A stretch of DNA of 43,016 bases from the NCBI RefSeq assembly GCF_016278775.1, contig NZ_JADQBF010000005.1:1-43016 (forward strand). Reading direction: 5' to 3'. Numbering within the stretch: the first letter of the stretch is position 1; the number at the start of each line of letters is the position of its first letter. Positions 16,655-25,678 of this stretch are shown one piece after another. Made by a program: the position numbers and the translations under genes. Below the pieces are notes generated by a model. It did not search any database and was not told where the DNA came from. It worked only from the letters and a program-made list of their open reading frames with translations. This DNA is from Demequina sp. GTDB taxonomy: Bacteria > Actinomycetota > Actinomycetes > Actinomycetales > Demequinaceae.

Positions 16655-16680
16655 TACGTATCGGAAAGCACTTGAGTTCC
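16655..16680 (-). promoter_or_regulatory. Possible ECF-sigma-type promoter for divIVA
   Basis: On the minus strand GGAAC (16680-16676) is followed after 17 bases by CGTA (16658-16655). This resembles the GGAAC / CGT layout of extracytoplasmic-function sigma promoters. It lies 70 bases upstream of the divIVA ATG in the only sizeable gap between yggT and divIVA. It is a match by eye only. Confidence 0.3.
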
Positions 16681-16693
16681 TCTTGTGCCGGAT

Positions 16694-16999
16694 CTATGGA
16701 CCCGCAAGGTCCCAACGCACCTGGGTAAGAACGGCACGCATCACAATAACGGCAAAGAAGACCAGCAAGAATGCTACGTCAAGTCTGATCATTCCGATGG
16801 TCAACGGGGGCAATACGCGACGCAACGGCTTGATGAGGGGGTCAGTGACCACGTAGACGGTCTCGACCAAGAGCGCGGAAACCCCGGTGGGTTGCCACTC
16901 CCTGGCGAACGTGAAGATCCACGACATGGCGATCCTCGCAAGCAGGAACAGCATGAGGATGAGTAGCGCAAACAGCGCGAGGTCAATGGCGAAGATCAC
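16694..16999 (-). CDS. YggT family membrane protein
   Basis: A 101-residue integral membrane protein with two hydrophobic blocks (residues 2-22 and ~65-95) around a loop containing V-x-T-D-P-L-I-K-P-L-R, the YggT signature with its conserved D-P-x-x-x-P-x-R. The molecular function is not established; its place between sepF and divIVA is conserved in Gram-positive bacteria and links it to envelope or division biology. It starts at a GTG at 16999, 48 bases after the sepF stop. Confidence 0.95.
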   Translation of the reverse strand: MIFAIDLALFALLILMLFLLARIAMSWIFTFAREWQPTGVSALLVETVYVVTDPLIKPLRRVLPPLTIGMIRLDVAFLLVFFAVIVMRAVLTQVRWDLAGP

Positions 17000-17047
17000 G
17001 TGTCAAGGGTAGCCGAGCGCCGCGGGTCGGCCGGGCAACTCCAGCTG

Positions 17048-17524
17048 CTAGTTGCCGAAGAACCCGGCGTCGGCAGCGGGAGGCTGGGTGTCGACCGCGA
17101 TCTCGACGTGCGCGGGAGACAGGAGGAACACCGCAGTGGTCACCCGCTCGATGTTCCCGTGAAGGCCAAAGGACAGACCCGCAGAGAAATCCACGAGCCT
17201 CTTTGCCTCTGCATCGGTCATCTCCGTCAGGTTCATGATGACGGGAACACCTTGGCGGAATGCCTCACCGATGAGGCGTGCGTCGCTGTACGAGCGCGGC
17301 TTGATCGTCTGGATGCGGCGCAGGTCGCCGTGGTCCGCCGGCTGGGACCTTTGCTGGCGCACCGCAGACGTCCGCGGCCGGGAGTCGTGTTGTTCCCGCA
17401 CGTGGGAAACATCGTGCAGGTTCGTGACGGGCGCGAGTTCTTCGTCGGCGTACTCGTAGTCGTAGTCGTCACGATCCGCGACTTCGAAACCGAAGTACTG
17501 CATCGCCTTGCGCATAGCGCTCAT
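17048..17524 (-). CDS. sepF: Cell division protein SepF
   Basis: SepF anchors FtsZ filaments to the membrane; it fills the FtsA role in actinobacteria, which lack ftsA. The N-terminus M-S-A-M-R-K-A-M-Q-Y-F-G-F is the amphipathic membrane-binding helix. An acidic Asp/Glu/Tyr stretch and a basic linker follow (~14-70). The SepF core (~70-145) contains I-K-P-R-S-Y-S-D-A and the G-x-x-V-I-M-N-L segment, ending with F-L-L-S-P. The start at the ATG at 17524 gives 158 residues with the helix at the very N-terminus, as in other SepF proteins; a start at 17566 would bury it. Upstream is pgeF and downstream yggT. Confidence 0.96.
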   Translation of the reverse strand: MSAMRKAMQYFGFEVADRDDYDYEYADEELAPVTNLHDVSHVREQHDSRPRTSAVRQQRSQPADHGDLRRIQTIKPRSYSDARLIGEAFRQGVPVIMNLTEMTDAEAKRLVDFSAGLSFGLHGNIERVTTAVFLLSPAHVEIAVDTQPPAADAGFFGN

Positions 17525-17621
17525 GGTTTCGCTCCGCTCTTGCTTGCCGTGTCCTGCATCCTCCACGGTAAGTTGTTCCGGCCCCGCGGCTCCGCACCGA
17601 CACGCCGGACCTCGAAGGCGC

Positions 17622-18353
17622 TCACGGGAGTGGCCCCTCGCATGACACCACGCCCGCTTGACGTCCAGTGACGTGGTCGCGCCTGTACGAGAACAGGCGC
17701 CGATCCTCGAAAGTGCAGTGGCGGTGGCGGACGACGCGGTCGAAGCCGAGTTCGGCGAGCCTGCCTACCACCGCCCGCGGCAGGTCAAGGGCGGGAGTGC
17801 CCCAACCCGTGGTTGACATGGCGAGCGGGTGGCGAGCGGCGACCTCAGCACGCACCTGGCTCGACACTTCGTAGCACTTGCCGCAGATCGCGGGGCCGAC
17901 GCTGAAGGTGACGGATTGCGGGCGGGCCCAACCGTGCCTGACGTCCACGATGGCCGCGACTGCAGCGTCGACGACACCAAGACGAAGACCCTCGCGCCCG
18001 ATGTGGGCGGCGACCACGGCGCCCGTCTGCGCGTCGTGAGCGAGCAGCGGCACGCAATCGGCCGCGAGCGTCGCAAGGGACAGGCCCTCGACAGTCGTGA
18101 GAAGAACGTCGGCCGTAGGCGGCTCACGGCCGTCGAGGTAGGACTCGTCCAGGCGAGCTACCCCCACGCCGTGCGCGGGTTTCATGAACACCACCGCGCC
18201 GCCCGCAGACTCTTCCACCACACCGCGGTTGATCGCGACGACGGATGGGTCGTCGCCCACGTGAGACGCGAGGTTGAGGGTGTCGTACGGCTTGTCGCCG
18301 GCGCCGCCGTTCCGGTCGGTGAAGAACGCCCTGACCGGCAGCCCGGCGTCCAT
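17622..18353 (-). CDS. pgeF: PgeF/YlmD-family protein (peptidoglycan editing factor, laccase-like fold)
   Basis: Members remove wrongly incorporated L-Ser from peptidoglycan precursors, or act as purine nucleoside phosphorylases; older annotation calls them polyphenol oxidases. The family landmarks are present: F-F-T-D-R-N-G-G near the start, a His in P-A-H-G-V-G-V (~60), the Cys in A-D-C-V-P-L-L (~99) and a His in A-A-H-I-G-R-E-G (~115). These three are the zinc/active-site ligands. A C-terminal G-P-A-I-C-G-K-C-Y-E-V segment is also seen. The stop of ftsZ is two bases before the ATG at 18353; an in-frame GTG at 18356 is an alternative start. The product has 243 residues. Location between ftsZ and sepF is the usual one. 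Confidence 0.93.
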   Translation of the reverse strand: MDAGLPVRAFFTDRNGGAGDKPYDTLNLASHVGDDPSVVAINRGVVEESAGGAVVFMKPAHGVGVARLDESYLDGREPPTADVLLTTVEGLSLATLAADCVPLLAHDAQTGAVVAAHIGREGLRLGVVDAAVAAIVDVRHGWARPQSVTFSVGPAICGKCYEVSSQVRAEVAARHPLAMSTTGWGTPALDLPRAVVGRLAELGFDRVVRHRHCTFEDRRLFSYRRDHVTGRQAGVVSCEGPLP

Positions 18354-18355
18354 CA

Positions 18356-19540
18356 CTACTTGAGGAAGTCCGGCACGTCCAACGCGTCGTCGTCCGACCA
18401 CGAGGGGTGCACGTGGATCGCGTCCGTGCGCGGCTCGGGGTCGCGCCGATGAGGGGGTTCCGCGTCCGCCAGCGAGGTGGGCACGGCGTCCAGTTCCATG
18501 GGGGCGTCAACGGGCTCGAGTTCTTCCGCGGACGGCGTGGGCGCGGCGCCCTCGATGGTGCCGAGCGCTCCCTGGTGGCGGCGCACAGGCGGTGCCCCGC
18601 CGTCGAACCCTGCCGCGATGACGGTGATGCGTAGTTCGTCGCCAAGAGCATCGTCGATCACCGTGCCAAAGATGATGTTCGCCTCGGGGTGAGCGGCCTC
18701 GCGCACCAGCTTGGCCGCGGTCTCGACCTCCTTGATGCCCAGGTTGGAGCCGCCCGCGATGCTGAGCAGCACGCCGTGAGCGCCCTCGATGGAAGCCTCG
18801 AGCAGCGGCGAGGAGATCGCACCTTCCGCCGCCACGAGTGCGCGGTTTTCGCCGCGAGCGCTCGACACGCCCATGAGCGCCGTACCTGCGCCCTTCATGA
18901 CGGACTTCACGTCGTTGAAGTCGACGTTGATGAGGCCGGGGGTGGTGATGAGGTCGGTGATGCCTTGCACACCACCCTGGAGCACCTGATCGGCCGCGGC
19001 GAAGGCGCCCAGCACCGACAGGTTCTCGTCCTGGATGTCCAGCAAGCGGTCGTTTGGGATCACGATCAGCGTGTCGACCTCGTCGCGCAAGCGCTCGATG
19101 CCCGCCTCTGCTTGGTCATAGCGCCGCCTGCCCTCAAAGGTGAACGGGCGCGTGACGACGCCAACGGTGAGAGCGCCGAGTGCGCGGGCGATGCGGGCCA
19201 CCACGGGCGCGCCGCCCGTACCTGTGCCGCCTCCCTCTCCCGCGGTCACGAATACCATGTCCGCGTCGCGTAGGGCCTCGGAGATCTCCTCCTCGTGGTC
19301 CTCGGCGGCCTTGCGACCCACCTCAGGGTCCGCCCCTGCACCGAGTCCGCGGGTCATCTCGCGGCCGATGTCGAGCTTCACGTCCGCGTCGGACATCAGC
19401 AGGGCTTGGGCGTCAGTATTGATGGCGATGAACTCGGCACCCTTGAGGCCGACCTCGATCATCCGGTTGACGGCGTTGACTCCGCCGCCGCCGACGCCGA
19501 CGACCTTGATCGCCGTGATGTAGTTCTGCGGTGCGGCCAT
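18356..19540 (-). CDS. ftsZ: Cell division GTPase FtsZ
   Basis: FtsZ is the tubulin-like GTPase that forms the division ring. The 394-residue protein starts [20 protein letters not shown] with the nucleotide-binding glycines. It carries the tubulin signature G-G-G-T-G-T-G at ~103-109 and the T7-loop region N-V-D-F-N-D-V near 204. It ends in the conserved tail D-V-P-D-F-L-K that binds SepF/FtsW. Between core and tail (~315-385) is an Ala/Pro/Glu-rich linker. The start is the ATG at 19540 after AAGGGAAGG; an earlier in-frame start at 19567 would run into the promoter-like region. A 124-base gap separates it from ftsQ, so a private promoter is likely. Confidence 0.98.
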   Translation of the reverse strand: MAAPQNYITAIKVVGVGGGGVNAVNRMIEVGLKGAEFIAINTDAQALLMSDADVKLDIGREMTRGLGAGADPEVGRKAAEDHEEEISEALRDADMVFVTAGEGGGTGTGGAPVVARIARALGALTVGVVTRPFTFEGRRRYDQAEAGIERLRDEVDTLIVIPNDRLLDIQDENLSVLGAFAAADQVLQGGVQGITDLITTPGLINVDFNDVKSVMKGAGTALMGVSSARGENRALVAAEGAISSPLLEASIEGAHGVLLSIAGGSNLGIKEVETAAKLVREAAHPEANIIFGTVIDDALGDELRITVIAAGFDGGAPPVRRHQGALGTIEGAAPTPSAEELEPVDAPMELDAVPTSLADAEPPHRRDPEPRTDAIHVHPSWSDDDALDVPDFLK

Positions 19541-19561
19541 GGCCTTCCCTTCAACATTAAG

Positions 19562-19590
19562 GTTCAACTTGAGGGTTAGGGTTATGTCAA
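19562..19590 (-). promoter_or_regulatory. Promoter-like element in front of ftsZ
   Basis: On the minus strand TTGACA (19590-19585) is a perfect -35 match, and 17 bases later TTGAAC (19567-19562) occupies the -10 position, a weak match. The spacer holds a CCCTAA/CCCTCA repeat. It lies 22 bases before the ftsZ start codon in the ftsQ-ftsZ gap, so any transcript would have a very short leader. Confidence 0.45.
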
Positions 19591-19664
19591 GTCGATCTGC
19601 AATGACGGTACGTGGGCAGTGCCCTCACAGGCCGAATTGGCGCGCGTGTCGCTCCAGAAACCGG

Positions 19665-20600
19665 CTACGACTCCTGCCGCGTGATCGGCAGCGTCGGGGC
19701 CGACACGTCGATCACGTCGGCGGTGGCCGCCGCGCCCGATGCCAACATCACGTCGAGCACCTGGGCCTTCAGAGCGGAGTCCTCGGCACTTCCCCACTCG
19801 ACCCGTGGCCCATCGCGCAAGGTGAACGAGACCGTATCTTCCGTCTGAGCCCCCACCGTTTCCACCCGGTCCAGAATCGGCTGGGGGAGGTTTCGCACCA
19901 CGTCAAGCACGGCGCCAAGGATCCGGTCATTGTCGGTCCCCAACGGAATGTCGAGCACCGGCAGGCCCTCAGGCACCACGTCGACCTGTCCCACCCTCAC
20001 CGCATCGGCGTCCAGCAACACGAAGCCGTCGCCGCTCGCAATCGCCGCCACCGGGTGGCGAGGGGTGATCGTGACGCGCAGCCCAGAAGGCCACACCCGC
20101 TCCACCGAGGCGTCGCGTACCCCCGCGAGATCGCCCAACTGGTCCGCGACGTGAGGCACGTTGAGGAGCGCAAGCGACGAACCCTCGTACTGCGCGAGCA
20201 CGGCGTCGACGGCAGCGGCGTCGACCTCAGGCGTCACTCCAGACACCTCGATCTCGTCGAGGTCGAGCGAGAAGAACGGCGATTGCAGCACCAACCAGAC
20301 GATCAGCGCCACCACCCCCGTCGCCAGGCCATACTTGCCCCACTTGACGGCGGCGCGCCTGCGCTCGGTACGGCGCCGCTCAGCGAGCCGCTCCCGCATC
20401 CGATGCGTCACGGTGTCGACACGCTCGCGCTGCTTGACGGGTTGCCACGCGGGGGCCTGCGGGGCGTGCGCGCGCGCGGGAGTAGACGCAGTGCTGCTTC
20501 TGGGCGCTGGCGTCGTGCTTGCCGCTCGCGGCGCGACAGGCGCGCGACGGGCCGGCACCTGTCGGGAAGGCACGGCGCTTGGGGGCCGACGCTCAGCCAT
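19665..20600 (-). CDS. ftsQ: Divisome protein FtsQ
   Basis: FtsQ is a bitopic membrane protein that, with FtsL and FtsB-like partners, controls septal FtsWI activity. This 311-residue protein has a basic, Pro/Ala/Arg-rich cytoplasmic tail (~1-85), one membrane helix (~90-108), and then the POTRA domain with the signature F-F-S-L-D-L-D-E-I-E-V-S-G-V. The beta domain follows to the C-terminus. The start is set at the ATG at 20600, eight bases inside the end of murC with a GGAG/AAGG-like site before it; a start at 20621 is less likely. The missing ftsA after it is normal for actinobacteria. Confidence 0.94.
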   Translation of the reverse strand: MAERRPPSAVPSRQVPARRAPVAPRAASTTPAPRSSTASTPARAHAPQAPAWQPVKQRERVDTVTHRMRERLAERRRTERRRAAVKWGKYGLATGVVALIVWLVLQSPFFSLDLDEIEVSGVTPEVDAAAVDAVLAQYEGSSLALLNVPHVADQLGDLAGVRDASVERVWPSGLRVTITPRHPVAAIASGDGFVLLDADAVRVGQVDVVPEGLPVLDIPLGTDNDRILGAVLDVVRNLPQPILDRVETVGAQTEDTVSFTLRDGPRVEWGSAEDSALKAQVLDVMLASGAAATADVIDVSAPTLPITRQES

Positions 20601-21957
20601 CGGCCTTGCTCCAGGCGTCAAGAATCCAGCTGGCGGCCTGAGTCACGGTGCCGGACCCGATCGTCATGACCGTGTCCCCTGGGCGAGCGCTCGCTGCGGC
20701 GCGCGCGGCAGCGTCTTCGAGACTGTCGGCCAACTCCACTGTGGACCCCTGGCCAGGCGTGAGGGCGTCGGCGATGACCTGGGAGGTCACTCCAGGAATC
20801 GGGTCCTCCCTGTCTCCATACACGGGAGCCAAGATGACGGCGGCGTTGTCGATCGACATGGCGCGCCCAAACTCCTCGCCCAACGCCTGAGTGCGGCTGA
20901 ACAGGGCCGGCTGAAACAGCACGACCAGGCGTTCCGCGCCAGCTGCGCGCGCCGCGGCCAGCACGGCGGCCACCTCCGTCGGGTGATGCGCGTAGTCGTC
21001 GATCACGCGCATGCCGCGCACCTCACCACGCAACTCGAAGCGCCTGCCGGTGCCAGCGAAAGACGCCACTGCCTGCGCCGCGATCTCCGGCTCGACGCCC
21101 ACCTCCACGGCGGCGCACCACGCCGCGGCCGCGTTGAGTCGCTGATGCACGCCAGGTACCGGGACCGCGAGCGGCATGGTGCGTTCCGCCCACGTCACGT
21201 CGCGAGGGCCCACCACCACGTCTGCCGCTCCCGCGCCCTCAGGCCTCGGCGATACGCCGTACCTCACCACGCGCACGCCGGCACCTGCCACGGCGTCGGC
21301 CACCCTGGCGGCGCCGGGATCGTCGGCACACACGATGAGCACGCGGGCCGCAGAAGCAAAGCTCACGAACGCTGCTTCGACGGCCTCAAACGAGCCGAAG
21401 AAGTCCAAATGGTCAGGCTCGACGTTGAGCACAATCGCAATCTCGGTGTCGTAGTTCAGGAACGAACCGTCCGACTCGTCCGCCTCGACCACCGCTATCT
21501 CCGCAGAGCCGCCATAGCCGCCAGCGACCGCGCCCTCCACCCCGAACACGCGCGCCCCCACCGCGTAGCTCGCGTCGATGCCGCATGCGTGCAGAATGTG
21601 GGCCGTCATGGCCGAGGTGGTGGTCTTGCCGTGCGAACCAGCCACCGAGATGAGGCGCCTGCCCTCGAGCGCCCAGGCGAGGGCCCGCGATCGGTGCCAC
21701 ACCTCGATCCCCAACTCGCGTGCCCGCGCCAACTCCTCGTTCGCCTCCCGCACGGCGGTGGAGATCACCACCACGTCTGCCCCATCAACCGCGGTCGCGT
21801 CGTGGCCCTGACTGACGTTCACGCCAGCGTCCTCGAGCGCGGCGAAATAGGCGCTGCGGCGCTTGTCGCTCCCGGTGACGTCGACGCCTCTGGCCGCCAC
21901 CAGACGAGCGACGGCCGACATCCCTGAGCCTCCCACGCCGATGAAGTGAAACCTCAT
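20593..21957 (-). CDS. murC: UDP-N-acetylmuramate--L-alanine ligase
   Basis: MurC adds L-alanine to UDP-MurNAc with ATP, the first step of the peptide stem, in the cytoplasm. The 454-residue length is normal. The N-terminal Rossmann motif is H-F-I-G-V-G-G-S-G-M-S (residues 4-14), the ATP P-loop is G-S-H-G-K-T-T-T (~107-114), and the Mur-ligase C-terminal domain contains D-D-Y-A-H-H-P-T-E near 325, the MurC-specific signature. It overlaps murG by four bases (ATGA) and ftsQ by eight. The order murG-murC-ftsQ is the standard actinobacterial one. Confidence 0.97.
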   Translation of the reverse strand: MRFHFIGVGGSGMSAVARLVAARGVDVTGSDKRRSAYFAALEDAGVNVSQGHDATAVDGADVVVISTAVREANEELARARELGIEVWHRSRALAWALEGRRLISVAGSHGKTTTSAMTAHILHACGIDASYAVGARVFGVEGAVAGGYGGSAEIAVVEADESDGSFLNYDTEIAIVLNVEPDHLDFFGSFEAVEAAFVSFASAARVLIVCADDPGAARVADAVAGAGVRVVRYGVSPRPEGAGAADVVVGPRDVTWAERTMPLAVPVPGVHQRLNAAAAWCAAVEVGVEPEIAAQAVASFAGTGRRFELRGEVRGMRVIDDYAHHPTEVAAVLAAARAAGAERLVVLFQPALFSRTQALGEEFGRAMSIDNAAVILAPVYGDREDPIPGVTSQVIADALTPGQGSTVELADSLEDAAARAAASARPGDTVMTIGSGTVTQAASWILDAWSKADG

Positions 21958-23072
21958 GCCTTCGCGGCCCGTTCAATGATGCGGGCGAGACGCTCAGCCC
22001 CGTCGGTGATACCGATCGACGCGGCAGCGGCACGTGCGGCCTGGCGAGCCTTGTGATCAAGCACGAGCGGCTCGGCAGCAAGTTCCAAGGCCGCGGCGGT
22101 GAGTTCGCCATCATGGACGATGCTGGCGGCCCCTGCATCCACGGCCCCCTTGGCGTTGAGTGCCTGTTCGCCGTTGCCGTGTGCAAGCGGAACGTAGACG
22201 GCCGGGAGCCCGAGCGCCGACACCTCGCACACCATTCCCGCTCCGGCGCGGCACACCACGGCGTCGGCCGCCGCAAAGGCCGTCTCCATGTCCAGGACAT
22301 ACTCCCGAATCACGTACATGTCTCGGTAGCGGGCCGGGAGGTTTCCGTGGGCCTGCTCGGCGCCGTCGGCCTTGCCCTTCCCTGTGAGGTGCAGGACGTG
22401 GATGCCGTGCTGCACGAGCCGCTCGACCACCTCCGCCGTGACGGCGTTCAGGCTGGCAGCGCCCGTCGACCCCCCCGTGATGAGCAGAGTCGGCGCGTCG
22501 GCAGCCCACCCCCACGTGGCCCGCGCGCGTCGGCGCAGTTCTTCGCCGACTGCGGCGTCGCGCAACTGCCTGGCGAGTTCGGTAATGGCTGGCCGCAATG
22601 GCAGCCCTGTCACCACCCCGCCCTTGAGGGGCGTGCCCTCAAACGTCAGCGCCACCGCGGCGGCCCCGCGTGCGCCCAGCCGGTTGGCAAGGCCAGGTCT
22701 GGCATTGCCCTCGTGGACCACCACGGGCAACCGACGCCGACGCGCCGCCAAGTAGGCGGGGGCCGACACGTAGCCGCCAAAGCCCACCACCACATCGGCG
22801 TCGATGGCGTCGATCGCTTTGCCAGCTGCCGCGACCGCGGCGGCGAGTCGGGCCGGCAACCTCACCAGGTCTAGCGAAGGCCTGCGCGGCAGCGGCACCC
22901 GCGGCACGAGGTGGAGGTCGATTCCCGCATCCGGTACTAGGTGAGCCTCCAAGCCCTTCTCGGTGCCGAGCGCGGCGACGTCGTGCCCGCTGTGGAGCAA
23001 CGCGTCGGCCGTGGCGAGCAACGGATTGACGTGACCTGCCGTGCCTCCTCCTGCAAGAAGAACGCTAACCAC
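21954..23072 (-). CDS. murG: Lipid II synthase MurG (GlcNAc transferase)
   Basis: MurG transfers GlcNAc from UDP-GlcNAc to lipid I on the inner membrane face, giving lipid II. The GT-B fold landmarks are A-G-G-G-T-A-G-H-V-N-P at residues 7-17, G-F-G-G-Y-V-S-A-P near 95-103, I-T-G-G-S-T-G-A near 193-200 and the UDP-binding C-R-A-G-A-G-M-V-C-E segment near 275-284. At 372 residues it is of normal length. The start is GTG at 23072, eight bases inside the end of ftsW. The stop overlaps the murC start. Confidence 0.97.
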   Translation of the reverse strand: MVSVLLAGGGTAGHVNPLLATADALLHSGHDVAALGTEKGLEAHLVPDAGIDLHLVPRVPLPRRPSLDLVRLPARLAAAVAAAGKAIDAIDADVVVGFGGYVSAPAYLAARRRRLPVVVHEGNARPGLANRLGARGAAAVALTFEGTPLKGGVVTGLPLRPAITELARQLRDAAVGEELRRRARATWGWAADAPTLLITGGSTGAASLNAVTAEVVERLVQHGIHVLHLTGKGKADGAEQAHGNLPARYRDMYVIREYVLDMETAFAAADAVVCRAGAGMVCEVSALGLPAVYVPLAHGNGEQALNAKGAVDAGAASIVHDGELTAAALELAAEPLVLDHKARQAARAAAASIGITDGAERLARIIERAAKA

Positions 23073-24270
23073 GACGACCTCCAGACAGCACGACCATCGA
23101 CCGACGGATCACGGAGGGTCTCGCCTTGAACGCCTCGCGCGCGCCAGGCTCGCTCCGCGCAAACGCCATGAGCGCGCCCAGTCCCGCTAGGGACATCACA
23201 AGCGATGAGCCACCTGAGGACACGAGCGGCAACGGCACGCCTGTCACCGGAAGCAGGTTCAACACCACAGCGATGTTGATGAAGGCCTGACCCACAATCC
23301 AGGCGCCGATCGCGGCGGCGGCGATTTGGGCGAAGGGGTCGCGGTGGTGTCGCACGATGCGACTCACGGCGATGACGATCATGGCGAGGGCGATCAGCAC
23401 CACCAGCGCGCCGATAAGCCCGAACTCCTCCCCGAGGATGGCGAAGATGAAGTCGTTGTCGGCTGCGGGAAGATACCCCCACTTCTCACGGCTCATGCCT
23501 GGGCCCAGACCCCACAGCCCCCCTGACGCAAGCGCACGCGTGGCGTGGACGGTCTGCAGGCAGTTGCCTTGCGGGTCGCACGTGGAGGGGTCGAGCCACA
23601 GGCTGATGCGCGCTGATCTCGTGTCGCCGTCGGAAATGAGCACCATGGCGCCCACCGCCGCCACCGCCGCGCCAGGGGCAAAGAACCTCAACGGAAGGCC
23701 CGCGACCCAGTACGCGGCTGCGACGATGACGCACACGACAGCGGCGGTGCCCATGTCGCGTCCGGCGAGAATCAGGACCATCACGGCGGCGGCGGCGACC
23801 CCGCCGGGCACCATGATGCGCTTGAAGGTGGTCAACTCGCGGCGGAACGTCGACAGCACCATTCCCAAGTACAGCGCCAGCCCCAGCTTGGCGATCTCGG
23901 AGGGCTGCAGGGTGACGCTGCCCACCTCGACCCAGTTGCGATTGCCACCGGACGACACTCCCACCGCGATCACGGCCACGAGCAGCACGAGCGCGGCCAA
24001 CAGGATCAGCGGCGTGACGCGCTTCCACCACGAGACGCTCTGGCGAGAGCCGATCACGAGGGCAGTCAGCCCCACCGCCAGGGCCGCCAACTGGATGAGA
24101 AACAGCGTCCAAGGGTTGCCGCCCTCTTGCCGAATAGAAAACACGGAAGACGACGACAGCACCACGGCCAGGCCGACCAGCAAGAGAATGGAGGTGGCGG
24201 CCGCCAACAGGTAGTAGCTTGCCGCTGGGGAACTCCAGGCACTCGGGGGACGCGTGCTTTGGGCCGTCAC
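23065..24270 (-). CDS. ftsW: Septal peptidoglycan polymerase FtsW (SEDS family)
   Basis: FtsW polymerises lipid II glycan strands at the septum together with FtsI. This 401-residue protein has about ten membrane segments. SEDS landmarks include N-R-N-W-V-E-V-G-S-V-T-L-Q-P-S-E-I-A-K (residues ~108-126), K-W-G-Y-L-P-A-A-D-N-D-F-I-F-A-I-L-G-E-E near 260-280 (with the conserved D-F region), and the C-terminal P-V-T-G-V-P-L-P-L-V-S-S-G-G-S-S motif near 345. It starts at a GTG at 24270, one base after murD, and overlaps murG by eight bases. Confidence 0.97.
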   Translation of the reverse strand: MTAQSTRPPSAWSSPAASYYLLAAATSILLLVGLAVVLSSSSVFSIRQEGGNPWTLFLIQLAALAVGLTALVIGSRQSVSWWKRVTPLILLAALVLLVAVIAVGVSSGGNRNWVEVGSVTLQPSEIAKLGLALYLGMVLSTFRRELTTFKRIMVPGGVAAAAVMVLILAGRDMGTAAVVCVIVAAAYWVAGLPLRFFAPGAAVAAVGAMVLISDGDTRSARISLWLDPSTCDPQGNCLQTVHATRALASGGLWGLGPGMSREKWGYLPAADNDFIFAILGEEFGLIGALVVLIALAMIVIAVSRIVRHHRDPFAQIAAAAIGAWIVGQAFINIAVVLNLLPVTGVPLPLVSSGGSSLVMSLAGLGALMAFARSEPGAREAFKARPSVIRRSMVVLSGGRRG

Positions 24271-24271
24271 G

Positions 24272-25678
24272 TCACCCTCCCTGTAGCGCCCTCACTTCCG
24301 AGGTGAAGGCATCTCCTCTGTCCGCATAACTGCGGAACTGGTCCATCGATGCGCACGCTGGAGACAAGAGCACCGTGTCGCCCGGTTGCGCAAGACCGCG
24401 TGCGGCGGCCACAGCTTCACGCATCACAGTGTCACCCGGGCCGACGCGCTTGAGCGGGATATCGGCGGCGTGTTCAGCCAGCGCCGTCGCGAGCGGTTCT
24501 GCCTCCACCCCGATGAGTACCACCGCCTTCAGCCGATCACGCACCCCCGCGACCAGCGCGCTGAAGTCCTGTCCCTTCGCCAACCCGCCCGCGATCCACA
24601 CCACGGAACGCGACTGCCGACCTCCGAACGCCGCGAGGGCCGCGTGAGCGTTGGTGGCCTTCGAGTCATCGACGTAGTCCACGCCGTCGACGGCTCCCAC
24701 AAAGGCGGTGCGGTGCTGGTCAAGCGCGAAGCCGCGCAACCCCTCGCGCACGGCCGCTGGCGGCACGTCCACAGCGCGAGCCAGCGCGGCGGCGCTCAGG
24801 GCGTTCGTCACGAGGTACGGCGGGACGTCGCCCGCCACCAGATGGGCGAGGTCGGCTACCGCTCCGAGTTCGAGCGCCTCCGCGCGCCGGTGCGGCGTGA
24901 AGGCCCTGTCCACGAGCAAGCCGTCGACGACGCCCAGTTGAGACACCGTGGGAGAACCACCGGTGACGCCAATGGCGCGGCAGCCCTCGACCACGTCGGC
25001 CTCCTCGACCATCCGCTCTACCACCGCGTCATGCGCCGGGTACACGGCGGCTACCCGTGCCAAGCGGAACACCCGCGCCTTGTCCGCCCGGTACGCCTCG
25101 ACGGAGCCATGCCAGTCGAGGTGATCGCTATCCACGTTGAGACACACGGCGGCGGCCGGTGACACCGTGTGCGTGAAGTGCAACTGCAGGCTCGCGATCT
25201 CCACGGCGAGCAGCGCGTGGCGTTCGCGAGCGGCGTCGATGACCGAGACGCCCATGTTGCCGCACACCTTGACGTCGACACCAGCGGCGGCGGCCATGGC
25301 GCCCACCATCTGCGTGGTCGTGGTCTTGCCGTTGGTCCCGGTGACGAGCACCCACGGCGCGTCAGTGGCGCGCACGCGCCAGGCAAACTCCATCTCGGAC
25401 CACACGGGCAGGCCGGAGGCGAGGCACGACACAACGGCGTCGGAGTGGGGCGAGAACGCTGCGGATGCCATGACGACGTCGAAGGTCGCGAGGTCAAGGC
25501 CCTCCACGCTGGGGTGATCAGCGGCGCCGTTCGAGTCGACGGTGACGGCCTCGGCACCGAGATCGCTCAGGGCCGCAACCGTGGACAGCCCGGCGATACC
25601 CATACCCAACACGAGCACGCGCGCGCCCGCGAGGTGGGCGCCGCCGTCGGGCTCGACCGGGGCATCGGCGACAGGCAT
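24272..25678 (-). CDS. murD: UDP-N-acetylmuramoyl-L-alanine--D-glutamate ligase
   Basis: MurD adds D-glutamate to UDP-MurNAc-L-Ala. The N-terminal Rossmann domain shows V-L-V-L-G-M-G-I-A-G-L-S (~20-31), the P-loop G-T-N-G-K-T-T-T-T is at ~113-121, and L-N-V-D-S-D-H-L-D-W-H near 180 is the Mur-ligase central motif. The C-terminal domain has the final L-S-P-A-C-A-S-M-D-Q-F signature. The ATG at 25678 overlaps the mraY stop as TGATG and gives 468 residues; a start at 25708 would lie inside mraY without support. ftsW follows after one base. Confidence 0.97.
   Translation of the reverse strand: MPVADAPVEPDGGAHLAGARVLVLGMGIAGLSTVAALSDLGAEAVTVDSNGAADHPSVEGLDLATFDVVMASAAFSPHSDAVVSCLASGLPVWSEMEFAWRVRATDAPWVLVTGTNGKTTTTQMVGAMAAAAGVDVKVCGNMGVSVIDAARERHALLAVEIASLQLHFTHTVSPAAAVCLNVDSDHLDWHGSVEAYRADKARVFRLARVAAVYPAHDAVVERMVEEADVVEGCRAIGVTGGSPTVSQLGVVDGLLVDRAFTPHRRAEALELGAVADLAHLVAGDVPPYLVTNALSAAALARAVDVPPAAVREGLRGFALDQHRTAFVGAVDGVDYVDDSKATNAHAALAAFGGRQSRSVVWIAGGLAKGQDFSALVAGVRDRLKAVVLIGVEAEPLATALAEHAADIPLKRVGPGDTVMREAVAAARGLAQPGDTVLLSPACASMDQFRSYADRGDAFTSEVRALQGG

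Noticed and set aside
20161-21927. 588-codon plus-strand open frame opposite murC and ftsQ
   Set aside because: It is antisense to strongly conserved MurC motifs, with typical shadow composition and no domain.
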